DNA from: Phytopythium helicoides
Lineage: Eukaryota > Oomycota > Peronosporomycetes > Pythiales > Pythiaceae
Reading direction: 5' to 3'
DNA length: 64,000 nucleotides
Assembly (NCBI GenBank): GCA_024867545.1
Contig: JANFNE010000022.1
Coordinates: forward strand, 1-64,000
Shown: positions 1-8,831 of the stretch, piece after piece
How positions within the stretch are numbered: the stretch's first letter is position 1
Layout of the letters: each line of letters opens with the position of its first letter
Translations under genes and position numbers: made by a program
Notes under the pieces: model-generated
Database searches by the model: none
Seen by the model: only the letters and a program-made list of their open reading frames with translations
Told to the model about the DNA's origin: nothing

Positions 1-8
1 GCGCAGCC

Positions 9-676
9 ATGAACGACGACATGCTGCGCATGATGCTGCAGGTGGAGAGCTTTGAATAGTCGAGGCGGGGGACGCGTGGACTAACGCATCGGACGGAGGG
101 GCCCCGCAGATGGACAGCCTTGTTGACTCGGTGCCGCTCGTGCTCAACACGCGCGACGTTGGACACGTAGGTGTCAACCTGTACGTGGACGACAAGGGCA
201 CGGCCAAGCAGCTCCCGGTCAACGCGCGCGCGTCGGCCATCGTGCAGGCATGCGGAAAGATGCTCGAGGTGCGCGGTGACGCCTTCATCGGCCGCGTCTT
301 CGACAACGGTGCGCTCGCTGCTGCTAGCGTGATTTTCCCACTCGGAGAGGACCCCAACGACTCACTTACTGCCTACCATGCAGACGACGACTTTATCCGC
401 ATGGACTTCACCCTGGACGAGGTGTCCCCGGATGCATCGTGGGTGCAGCTGGCCAGGCAGCAGGCGGCGAGTGGAGCGTCGGCCTCTGCGGCATCGGTGG
501 TGGCGGCTGCCCCCAAGCGCCATGTCGCGGCTTCGCTCAGCCGCGTGTGCGGCGCCGCCATGTGCTCCAAGGACGGCACGCTGCGCTGCTCGCGCTGCAA
601 GAACCAATACTACTGCAGCCCCAAGTGCCAGAAGGCCGACTGGAAGACGCACAAGCCAACGTGCACCAAGGCGTAA
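9..676 (+). CDS. MYND zinc-finger protein (two exons, possibly 5'-truncated)
   Basis: The C-terminal ~40 residues form a MYND zinc finger: the cysteine pairs CGAAMC, CSRC and YYCSPKC are followed by DWKTHKPTC, matching the C-x2/4-C...C-x2-C...C-x3-C...H-x3-C pattern. MYND fingers bind proline-rich partner peptides. The ~150 residues before it are not recognised. I read two exons, 9-41 and 110-676, joined across a 68-bp intron (42-109) with donor GTGGAG, a CTAAC branch-like motif and acceptor CGCAG. Exon 1 gives MNDDMLRMMLQ and leads in frame into the ATG at 110. Without the splice the protein simply starts at 110. The reading frame is open to the window edge, so the true start could lie further left. 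Gene identity is good; the start is uncertain. Confidence 0.75.
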
Positions 677-1436
677 CACGACTCGCAATTTGGCTTCGAT
701 TGTCGGGTTCCTGTCGGCTTCTCTTTTGCTTTGTTGGTTGGCACATGCCTGTGGCAAGGGCCTTCCTTGCCGTGCCTACTCGTGAACCACAGAGCCACGA
801 GTCGGAGCTCTTCCTACAGTAAAACCCACCGGCACCGCACACTCCACAAGAAGCAGCGTATGGCGAGCCGGTGTCCTTGGATGTCATCCATGGATTTGAC
901 CGATCAGCGATGCCACGTCGGAAATAACAGTAGAAAAGCTTGACACGATTCAGTCACCTACCGAGGCCATCATGCAGCTTCTACCTCCTGCCACGGGTCA
1001 AGGAATCATGTAAGTATCTTTGGAAGACCAGACAATCCGCAAGGAGCATGTGAAACGCCCGCGCCAATTCCTCCGTCACTCGTTGCAGCCTTTGAGACTT
1101 TTCAACTTGGCGACCCCGCGCTGTCCCAGCCGACCACATCGCGTTTGGAACGTTCCTGTCCCTGTCTGGCCCTGCGATGGTGGACGCCACTGCGATGCCA
1201 ACCACCTCCACCGCTAATTCGGACTGTTCGAGAGGGGGCTGTCGATCTGACTGTGCGCGGCTCCACGCGAAGCTGCCACTGGCTTGACAGTCCTGAGCAG
1301 CAAGTGCATGGGAAATGCCATATCGAGGCTCTCTCTTTTCTTCCTCGATCTCATTTGCGTTGTTTGTGTTTCAACCGTGCCTTGGCATCCGCACTCTCAC
1401 ACTCGACAGTGCGTCTTGCTGGAGTTTTTGGCAACA
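677..1436. other. Intergenic region between MYND and HECT genes
   Basis: About 760 bp with no reading frame I can support. The HECT frame is open from 1284, with an ATG at 1309, but I placed its start at 1437; the interval probably holds the 3' flank of the MYND gene and the promoter and 5' UTR of the HECT gene. Confidence 0.5.
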
Positions 1437-4019
1437 ATGGCTCAAAAGCAGGCGTATAATAAGTCAGCGTGGATGATACAGCCAACCAAGGCAATCCTCG
1501 CCATCACTGTGTGTATCTGGCTGAGTGTTGTCAACGCCCTGCCTAATGAGAGCAGTAACGCGACCGCGACTGTGAACCCCAACGTGATCACCAATGCCAC
1601 GTGGACGCCAACGGGCCAAGAACAGTCGACAACTGCAGTAAGCGAAAGCAAGTCATCATCCTCTACGCTTCGAACCACAGTGCTGTTCTTGTGCCTCTTG
1701 ATGCTTATCGTGGCAGGCGCTAGCTGCTGTGTGTACTCGATATGCGGACGCTGGAAGTTTAAGGTGTCCGAGTCCGGCATCACTCCTTCAAATCGCTGGT
1801 CGCGTCGGTCTCGCCGAGCTCGACGAGCGAACAGTGGGTTCTTCCGAGAAGATCTACTCGATGACGATGAGATACTGCGTCTGTGGGTTTGCTGGTACTG
1901 CGATTTCGCCAACTACGAAATGAAAACCCACTGCGCATTGTGTGGACATCAAAAGCGAGATAAGCGCTTAAGCGGTGCGGCTGGGGACGGGAAGAATCCA
2001 TCGACACGCCCAGCTACACTCACATCTATGTCCGTCGCGTCGACAGCCATGTCTCCGTCACGAGGAAGCTCGGTCGGATCGGCATCATTCACCAACAATG
2101 CAATGGACGCGTCCACAACTCTCCAGACTCTCGAAGAAGCACTTGCATCGCCTCCTTCACCAGTATTCTTTTTTGCATCGTCTCCATCCCTTGATATGTC
2201 CTACGCATTCGGACAAACTCCTCCATCGCCATCACCCCTGACATCTACACCCGTGCTCGTCTGTACACCAAGATCTCAGCGGCGGAAAGAGTGGCTGCCA
2301 ACCCTGAATGGCAAGAATGAACTGGTATGGAAGCGGCATGCATCCATTGACGGTCCCTCACCAGTGGGAGCATCATCGTCTACATCTAACTCGCTAGCAA
2401 TCACTGCTAGCGGCGGTGCAACATCCCCATCACCTTCGGCATCGACAACAGTACGAGCCTCGCCGACATCAGCACCATCAGCAGCCCGGTCAGTGCTTGC
2501 AGTTGACACACTCATGGATGAAATCGTCAACGCTACAGCGTTTGTGGGCCGAAATGATGTATCATCGGAGCATCCTCACGGTCGAATTACGATTTCACCC
2601 GCTGATCAAGCACCGGCATATCCTCCATTTCAACCAATTCCATTGTTTGCGAGTCGCACAAGCCAGCAAACGACTCGGGCATCGTATGAGGTAGAAGATC
2701 GATTGTCAGCAGGCATGGACCCTTTTGCCCTCGACTCGTTGCGAGCGATGCTTTTCCCCGAGAAGCATCGCTGGTTCATGCAAGAAACGACGTCAATGCT
2801 CAACGTTCGGTGGCCTTGCCCTCCACCAACATCTCCACCTCGCATTGGCAGAGCTGGTGGTGCTTTCTCAAACGATATGGTCCTGCTAGCCTCTCGTCAA
2901 GACTTGGTGCACTCCGCGGTTTCGGGGCTCATGTCCGTGTCTAAGGACCAGCTTCGTCACCGTCCTTTGCGCGTTCAGTTTGCCGGTGAGCCTGGTATTG
3001 ACGCAGGTGGAGTTGTTCGTGAGTGGTTTGCGTTAGCCGTCGAGGCGTTCATGGATGAAAGCGCTGGTCTCTTCCAGCGAGTTCACTCTCCCGTGGACGG
3101 CCTCTCGTTTGTTGTGAACCCGAACGCCAAGGCAAAAGCCGCGGGTGGCGAAGACGCGGAGTACTACCTGCTGCAGTACCGCGCGTTCGGTCGGCTGCTC
3201 GGCAAAGCCCTTCTCGAAGGCCACCTCGTACCGGCTCCGCTGTCCGACACACTATTCAAGTTGATGCTGGGCACTCCGCTCTCATTCGCCGATCTCGCTG
3301 CGCAGGACCCGACGGTCGCCCACAACCTGCAGCAGCTGTGGGAGACGGAGCTGGTGAGCGAGGCCCACGAAGTCGAGAACGACGCGTACGGGCTGGACTT
3401 CTCCGTGTACCACCCGTCGACGGGCGTGGTGGACCTCAAGCCCGGCGGCCGCGACATCCTGGTGCGCGAGGGCAATAAGCGCGAGTACGTTTCTCTGTTC
3501 GTGCAGTGGCAGCTCGCGCTGTCGTCACGCGAGGAGGTTGGCGCGCTGGTGAGCGGCGTGCACGACGTGCTGCCTGCGCACATGCTGGCCCCGTTCGACT
3601 ACCAGGAGCTGCGGCTGCTGCTGTGCGGGTCCCCAGCCGCGATCGACATGGACGACTGGGAGGAGCACTCGACGCTCGTGGTGGCCAAGAAGTGCCCATA
3701 CCAGCGCGCGGCGCGCGTGGCTCGCTGGTTCTGGCGCGTGCTGCGCGAGGAGATGGTCGCCGAGGAGCGCGAGAGGCTGCTGCAGTTCGCCACTGGCTGC
3801 GCGCGCGTGCCCGTGCTGGGCTTCCGGTCGCTCACGGCCAGCGACGGCCGCGTTTGCCCGTTCACGCTGCACGTGCTGCCGCGTGGCGAGTGTGCCAGCC
3901 CACGCGCCTTCACGTGCTTCAACCGTCTGGACCTGCCGGCCTTCCGTAGCGAGCAGGATCTCCGCGCGGCGCTCGAGCTCATCGTGCGCGCCGACGTGAC
4001 AGGCTTCTCGATCCAATAG
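1437..4019 (+). CDS. Membrane-anchored HECT E3 ubiquitin ligase with RanBP2-type zinc finger
   Basis: Predicted E3 ubiquitin ligase of 860 residues. From the N-terminus: a signal-peptide-like hydrophobic stretch (about residues 17-35), a short N-glycosylation-rich segment (NES, NAT, NAT), a transmembrane helix (about 80-105), a basic stop-transfer region rich in Arg, a RanBP2-type zinc finger (about 150-170; C-x2-C-x10-C-x2-C), a long Ser/Thr/Pro-rich linker, and a HECT domain from about residue 480 to the C-terminus. The HECT C-lobe has the catalytic motif TCFNRLDLP with Cys about 827, where ubiquitin is held as a thioester. RanBP2 fingers often bind ubiquitin or RNA. This predicts a type I membrane protein with the ligase in the cytosol (inference). 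The ATG at 1437 has a good context; ATGs at 1309 and 1473 are in frame, and the one at 1473 would place the signal peptide at the very N-terminus. No intron is needed. Confidence 0.88.
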   Translation: MAQKQAYNKSAWMIQPTKAILAITVCIWLSVVNALPNESSNATATVNPNVITNATWTPTGQEQSTTAVSESKSSSSTLRTTVLFLCLLMLIVAGASCCVYSICGRWKFKVSESGITPSNRWSRRSRRARRANSGFFREDLLDDDEILRLWVCWYCDFANYEMKTHCALCGHQKRDKRLSGAAGDGKNPSTRPATLTSMSVASTAMSPSRGSSVGSASFTNNAMDASTTLQTLEEALASPPSPVFFFASSPSLDMSYAFGQTPPSPSPLTSTPVLVCTPRSQRRKEWLPTLNGKNELVWKRHASIDGPSPVGASSSTSNSLAITASGGATSPSPSASTTVRASPTSAPSAARSVLAVDTLMDEIVNATAFVGRNDVSSEHPHGRITISPADQAPAYPPFQPIPLFASRTSQQTTRASYEVEDRLSAGMDPFALDSLRAMLFPEKHRWFMQETTSMLNVRWPCPPPTSPPRIGRAGGAFSNDMVLLASRQDLVHSAVSGLMSVSKDQLRHRPLRVQFAGEPGIDAGGVVREWFALAVEAFMDESAGLFQRVHSPVDGLSFVVNPNAKAKAAGGEDAEYYLLQYRAFGRLLGKALLEGHLVPAPLSDTLFKLMLGTPLSFADLAAQDPTVAHNLQQLWETELVSEAHEVENDAYGLDFSVYHPSTGVVDLKPGGRDILVREGNKREYVSLFVQWQLALSSREEVGALVSGVHDVLPAHMLAPFDYQELRLLLCGSPAAIDMDDWEEHSTLVVAKKCPYQRAARVARWFWRVLREEMVAEERERLLQFATGCARVPVLGFRSLTASDGRVCPFTLHVLPRGECASPRAFTCFNRLDLPAFRSEQDLRAALELIVRADVTGFSIQ

Positions 4020-4102
4020 CGTCAATTCCAATGTCTATACTGAAACCCAGTCTCGCGGAGCGCTTCCTCACTCGAACGTTTCCCTTTCCGCCTTCAGGCA
4101 GC

Positions 4103-5455
4103 ATGGAGATCCTGGCGCTTAACGAGCGCCTGCGCGACGCCTTCTCGCCGGTTCTGCGCCACGTCGCGCGCCTACCGCCGCCCGCCGCGCGCTCCGCTCC
4201 GCCTGCCGCCTCCGCGGGCTCCGCAGCCGCCTCAGAGCCGACGAACGGCCCCTCCAAGGACGCGACCGACGCGTACAGAGCGCACGCCGCGACGGTGCTG
4301 CGCCGCGTCAACACGTTGCAGTACGGCGCCGTGGCCGCGTTCGTGCGCGACCTGCAGCAGCTGCAGCCGCTGGCACCGCCCGACGCCGCGCGTATCATCC
4401 AGGTGCGGTCTGCCTGGCGGGTTGGGCGGATGTGAGGGGATCTGCTGACGCTGGATGCCGCGCAGAACATCGTCGACAGCCTGGAGCTTGGCGCCAAGCA
4501 GGAGGAGGCGAGAGAGCAGGCTCAAAACAAGGCGACGAGCAAGGCGCCGTCTTTGGCCATCCATGGTGTGCGCTTTGTGACCTCAGGCGTGCCGGGCGTG
4601 CAGCTCGTGCGCGGCGCTCCCGGCGCCGACTCGAAGCGCTGGCGCGTGAATGTCAACGTGCAGGACGCCGTGCTGACGATGGGCGAGAGCGACTCGCTGG
4701 ACGGCGCGCGCGCGCTCTATGAAGCGCGGCGGGCAGCGCTGGCTGACAGCACGCAGGGTCTGGCGTCGCTCATGAAGCTCAGTCAGCAGGTGCGCGACGA
4801 GCAGCGTCGGAGCGACGAGCAGGTGCTGCGAGAGGCCCTGGCGCTGTGTCACCCGCGCTTGGCCACGTCGACGGCGGTGCGAGTCCCCGATCTGGTGGCT
4901 CCTTCGCGGCCGTCAATCGCGATTCCAGCCCCAGCTCCGACCGCAACGGCTGCATTAACGCCTGCCCCCAAAGAGGAACGCCCAGCCGTGAGCTCGCCAA
5001 CTTCCAGTGTGGCGTCGTCCATGTCCTCACGCGCGGGCTCGCGCAACGTCAAGCGCAAGAAGCCGGCGCACCGCCTGGCGTTCCTGCGCCTACGCCGCCT
5101 CATCCAGAAGAAGCTGTGCGTGCACTTGCGCGGACAGTCCGTGTGCGTCTTCGGACGGCCAGACACCGCACTGCGGGAACCTGACAGCGCCTGGGTGGCT
5201 ACGGGGAGGCTCGAAAACGGCCGCATCTTCTCCTTCAAGTTGCGCAAGCAGGTCACGTTCGCCGAGTTCGTGATGGACGCCATCGGCCGACAGGCGTCTG
5301 CCTGCCCACACATTTTCCTCGTTGACACGCGTGAGAGCATCGACGACCACCTCAAGGTGTGCGATGCCTTCTCCGAGGACGACCGCATGCAGCTCGGCTA
5401 CGACCTGTACGGCTCCGTGCGCAACTACATGCAGTCGAAAGAGGAGCGGCGTTGA
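4103..5455 (+). CDS. Unidentified protein, two exons
   Basis: Not recognised. Two exons, 4103-4402 and 4466-5455, flank a 63-bp intron (donor CAG/GTGCGG, acceptor CGCGCAG) and give 429 residues. The splice joins ...DAARIIQ to NIVDSLELGAK in frame. The N-terminal ~150 residues look helical with an Ala/Pro-rich stretch, the middle is low-complexity Pro/Ala/Ser, and the last ~120 residues (from RLRRLIQKK) are the best-ordered part, with a probable beta-rich fold. The gene begins only 83 bp after the HECT stop on the same strand; an in-frame ATG at 4031, 11 bp after that stop, would add 24 residues but leaves almost no room for a promoter. The splice and reading frame are well supported; the function is unknown. 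Confidence 0.65.
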
Positions 5456-5612
5456 GCGGAGCGAGTGAGCTAGCATCAACATCAGACATCAATTGACTTC
5501 TCGCACTGACTGGCGGGGTATCATGCGCTTTCTTGTTGATCATTAGGAGTGAGCGCCCCCACTTGATGACACCTACAGACGCGAAACAGACCAGTAGCAA
5601 AATGCAGTGCGT

Positions 5613-8609
5613 CTATGCGAACTTCTCCCCCGTGACAGGGCACACCTCGAGGTTGCCGCCTGTGCAGTTGTAGTGCACCACGACACCGTTCGGATACACT
5701 GCGAACACGATGTCGCCAATACGTTTCTTGCACGCCTGGCAGACCGACCCGGGGTCGATCTCGACGCTTGCACTCAGCTTCTCGACGCGATCGCACTGCA
5801 CTTGCAGGTTGTAGATATTTGATAGGGACTTGGCGATGTGTCGCTCGCGGACATTGTGCGCGCTGTGCGGCAGCATCTGCGCAAAGTACTCCGAGAGTTT
5901 TGAGAGCGGCGTCGAGGGCGGCACAAGGTCCAACACAGCCTTCCCGTCCATGCTCTTGCCGTGGCGCGCCAGCAGCTGGAACCCAAAGTCGTGGAACGTT
6001 GTCTTCTTGGACTCATCCTGTGGGTTGAAGCAAATCTTGAGCAACTCGAGCAGAGCGTCATTGCGCTCGGTCGCCGACGAACCCTTCTTCTTTGACGAAT
6101 TGTCGCGAGTTCCATACTTGACGGAGTAGCTCTCGGCGCCGCGTAAATCATTGAGCTCGTACACGAGCGCGCGAACAGCGTCTTCATGCAGTCCGCCACG
6201 ACCGCACAAAATCACAAACTCGTTGTAAAGCGTGGAGCCCTTGATCTTAGCGACTAGCGGCTCGACATCGTAACGTGATGAGCTCGACTTCAAGAACTTG
6301 AGTAAGCGCTTTCGAGCGTCACCCAGTGCACCCTGTTCTCGTCCTGGATGAGACTTTGACGGCACCTCGCCGGCAGCAACCAGTTTCAACGTTTCTTCAA
6401 CATATTCCAGCGCAAGGCGCGTGTGATGGGGCTCCACAGTAGTGCTCTCAGGGACTAGCGACTCATCGTCGTCGTTGTCGCCCGCCAAGAAGTGGCTGTA
6501 GCTATCGTTGACACCAAGTGGGTCGGCACTTGAAGCTCCGCGATCACGAGAGCTCACGCCAGCACCACCACTACTGCTCAAGTAGTTATCGCGATCGCTC
6601 TTGACGAGAGTCTCGAGGTACTTTTGCACAATTGCCGGGTCGTCTGAGTGCTTACGTAGGTGTGCCACAACATCATTTGAGGGCATCGGCGGCCGACGCT
6701 CGGTGAATATCCGCAGCGCAACCTTTGGTGGCGTGGCCTTCATAATCCACACGGATTGCTGGAATACAAACTCGTTCTCGTCCTCAGGCATCCCAACCAA
6801 GACATCGATGGCAGCCTCAAGCGGAGACTTGGGGAGGTTTGACTGTTTGTACTCGCCGTGGTGTAGCAGCGCGAACAACTCGAGACACTCATCGTACTTG
6901 TGATGTGCAAGCAATAGCTGCCCGCACTCATAGTACAGCTTATTCTTGATAAGCAGGGCTCGGCACGACTCTAGTTCCAGGGCCGAGCCACCGCCCTCGG
7001 CATCCGGATTCGGCTCTGTGATCAGCTGCACCAGCTCTTTGTACCTCTTAAACTGCAGGTACAAACGGAACAATGCCGTATCAATGGCTTCCACGCGACG
7101 TGTGTCCTTGGCATTCATCGACGAGCTCGATAGCGACCGCGACCGCGTCGATTGGGAGCGAGTGCGCGCACGGTACTTGTCTTTGACGTGTTTCTTGTAC
7201 GCGACCAAAAACTTCATTAGCGCCTTGTTGGCTGTAGTCATCAGGTCGTTGGGATCCATCCGCGCGACCTCCGGCGTTAGCGTTGAGCGCGATGTTGAGA
7301 GTGTTTCTTGGATGACAGCCTTGATATCTGGAGAACCACTCGACCCACGTGGGAGCACTTCCGGCTTGAAGATTGCAGGCTCATAAGCGAACGACTCGCA
7401 CTGTAGCTCAGGGAAGAATGCAATAAACTCGCATGGCTCGACTGCTGCGCGGTACATAAAGTCCGCAGCTGAGTCAAACTCCAGTCGTCGAAGCAGCGCC
7501 ACTGTTGCTTGGCGCTGGAAACGCTTAATCTTGCTGCGCTGCTTATCCGATGAAAGCCCCGAGATCGACTTGCGCACAATGTCCTGCGCCTCGTCAATGC
7601 GACCGCGGTCAAGTAGGTCGGCAATTTGCTGGTCGAGTGGCATCTGCTCCACCTTGACAACCGACGAGGTATTGTCCGAATCGCGCACGCCGACGATCAC
7701 CACGTCTTCGTTGTCTCCCTGCGGCCGCGGATCCATGTCCCACTTCATACCGTTGCTGAAAATGCACGCCGCGCGCGGGAGCGACAGCGTCTGCACGAAG
7801 CTCTGGTCCGTGATGCTGTGGATCTCGACACCGACGTGAGGGATGAGCCCGACAATGTACGGTGCCGTGAACTCAACCGTGCGCGGGGACTGGGACCACG
7901 TGATGGAGTTCTTAGCCACTGCGTCGCCCGTGAAGCCGACAAATACGCCGACGCGATCCATGACGGAGAGCAGGATCTCCTCCTTGGGGAGCAGCTTGAC
8001 GACGGGGTAGACCTTGGGGTCCTGGATGCCGGGCGAGTTGATGGGTGTGGCGTCGCCCGACTTGTCGTTGAGCAGGTAGTAGTCCTTGCGGAATCCGACG
8101 ACGACCTTGTTTCGGTACCAGGCCATTGCCTCCGGCACGTCCTGCGTGACGAACTCGCGCAGGAAGACGTACGACTTGTCTGCGCTCTGGTACTGGTATA
8201 TGGCGATTGCTTTGCGGCGCAGCATGGCTACACCGAGGCGGAAGTGCGGCGGTCCGCGCTGGTTGATGCACACGAGGCGCACCTTGTGCTGGTTGACGCG
8301 CGAAAAGTCGAAGCGCAGCGGCTGCAGGTCGGTGGCTCCGTGCGCCGAGAGCTCGCCGTTGGAGACCACGATGAGCATGCGGATGTGCGGCACGGCCAGC
8401 AGCTGCTCGACGGGCTGCCCGTGCTCGAACGTGTACGACGCGCCGGCCGTGGACGTGCCCTTGCGCGTGTCGTACATGACGAGGCGGCCGTCGCGAGAGC
8501 CCACGACCACGCGCGACGAGTAGTGCGTCACGCACTCCACCTTCCCATCGAAGCCAGCGACCAAGGTCGTCGACCGGAACGCCGCGCGCTGCTGCCCGTC
8601 GCCCTCCAT
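5613..8609 (-). CDS. VPS39: VPS39/VAM6-like HOPS tethering subunit
   Basis: Single-exon gene for 998 residues. The N-terminal ~300 residues form a CNH (citron homology) beta-propeller, starting with FDGKVECVTHY and SRDGRLVMYDT. The middle is an alpha-solenoid with clathrin-repeat-like character. The C-terminus carries the VPS39-type zinc ribbon: CQACKKRIGDIVFAVYPNG, then HYNC, then CPVTGEKFA. VPS39 is the Rab7/Ypt7-binding end of the HOPS complex, which tethers late endosomes and autophagosomes to vacuoles or lysosomes. The length is similar to animal VPS39 (about 880-890), with extra low-complexity Ser-rich inserts. TGFBRAP1/VPS3 shares the architecture and is the main alternative, but the C-terminal motif favours VPS39. 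The gene is convergent with its right-hand neighbour 4103-5455 gene side and lies tail-side of the dynein gene. Confidence 0.88.
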   Translation of the reverse strand: MEGDGQQRAAFRSTTLVAGFDGKVECVTHYSSRVVVGSRDGRLVMYDTRKGTSTAGASYTFEHGQPVEQLLAVPHIRMLIVVSNGELSAHGATDLQPLRFDFSRVNQHKVRLVCINQRGPPHFRLGVAMLRRKAIAIYQYQSADKSYVFLREFVTQDVPEAMAWYRNKVVVGFRKDYYLLNDKSGDATPINSPGIQDPKVYPVVKLLPKEEILLSVMDRVGVFVGFTGDAVAKNSITWSQSPRTVEFTAPYIVGLIPHVGVEIHSITDQSFVQTLSLPRAACIFSNGMKWDMDPRPQGDNEDVVIVGVRDSDNTSSVVKVEQMPLDQQIADLLDRGRIDEAQDIVRKSISGLSSDKQRSKIKRFQRQATVALLRRLEFDSAADFMYRAAVEPCEFIAFFPELQCESFAYEPAIFKPEVLPRGSSGSPDIKAVIQETLSTSRSTLTPEVARMDPNDLMTTANKALMKFLVAYKKHVKDKYRARTRSQSTRSRSLSSSSMNAKDTRRVEAIDTALFRLYLQFKRYKELVQLITEPNPDAEGGGSALELESCRALLIKNKLYYECGQLLLAHHKYDECLELFALLHHGEYKQSNLPKSPLEAAIDVLVGMPEDENEFVFQQSVWIMKATPPKVALRIFTERRPPMPSNDVVAHLRKHSDDPAIVQKYLETLVKSDRDNYLSSSGGAGVSSRDRGASSADPLGVNDSYSHFLAGDNDDDESLVPESTTVEPHHTRLALEYVEETLKLVAAGEVPSKSHPGREQGALGDARKRLLKFLKSSSSRYDVEPLVAKIKGSTLYNEFVILCGRGGLHEDAVRALVYELNDLRGAESYSVKYGTRDNSSKKKGSSATERNDALLELLKICFNPQDESKKTTFHDFGFQLLARHGKSMDGKAVLDLVPPSTPLSKLSEYFAQMLPHSAHNVRERHIAKSLSNIYNLQVQCDRVEKLSASVEIDPGSVCQACKKRIGDIVFAVYPNGVVVHYNCTGGNLEVCPVTGEKFA

Positions 8610-8831
8610 GGTGTCCCCGATGCTTGGGCTCGGCTGGACTTTCTCGCTACTGAAGCTTTCCCCCTTGTCACCGCAGCTTCATCTCGGCTTCAGTATGGAG
8701 GGGGAAATCGTACTTTGCGCGGACAGAGTTTGTAACTGCGGCGGGAATGACTGTTATGGGTTCAATCGGCGAACTTGAAGTTGTCTTCAACTCGAACTAC
8801 CCTACGACGTGACATAGGATATATGATACAA

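Noticed and set aside
7626..8735. Long plus-strand frame opposite VPS39
   Set aside because: Antisense shadow of a strongly coding, GC3-rich gene; residue composition is Arg/Val/His-rich with no domain.
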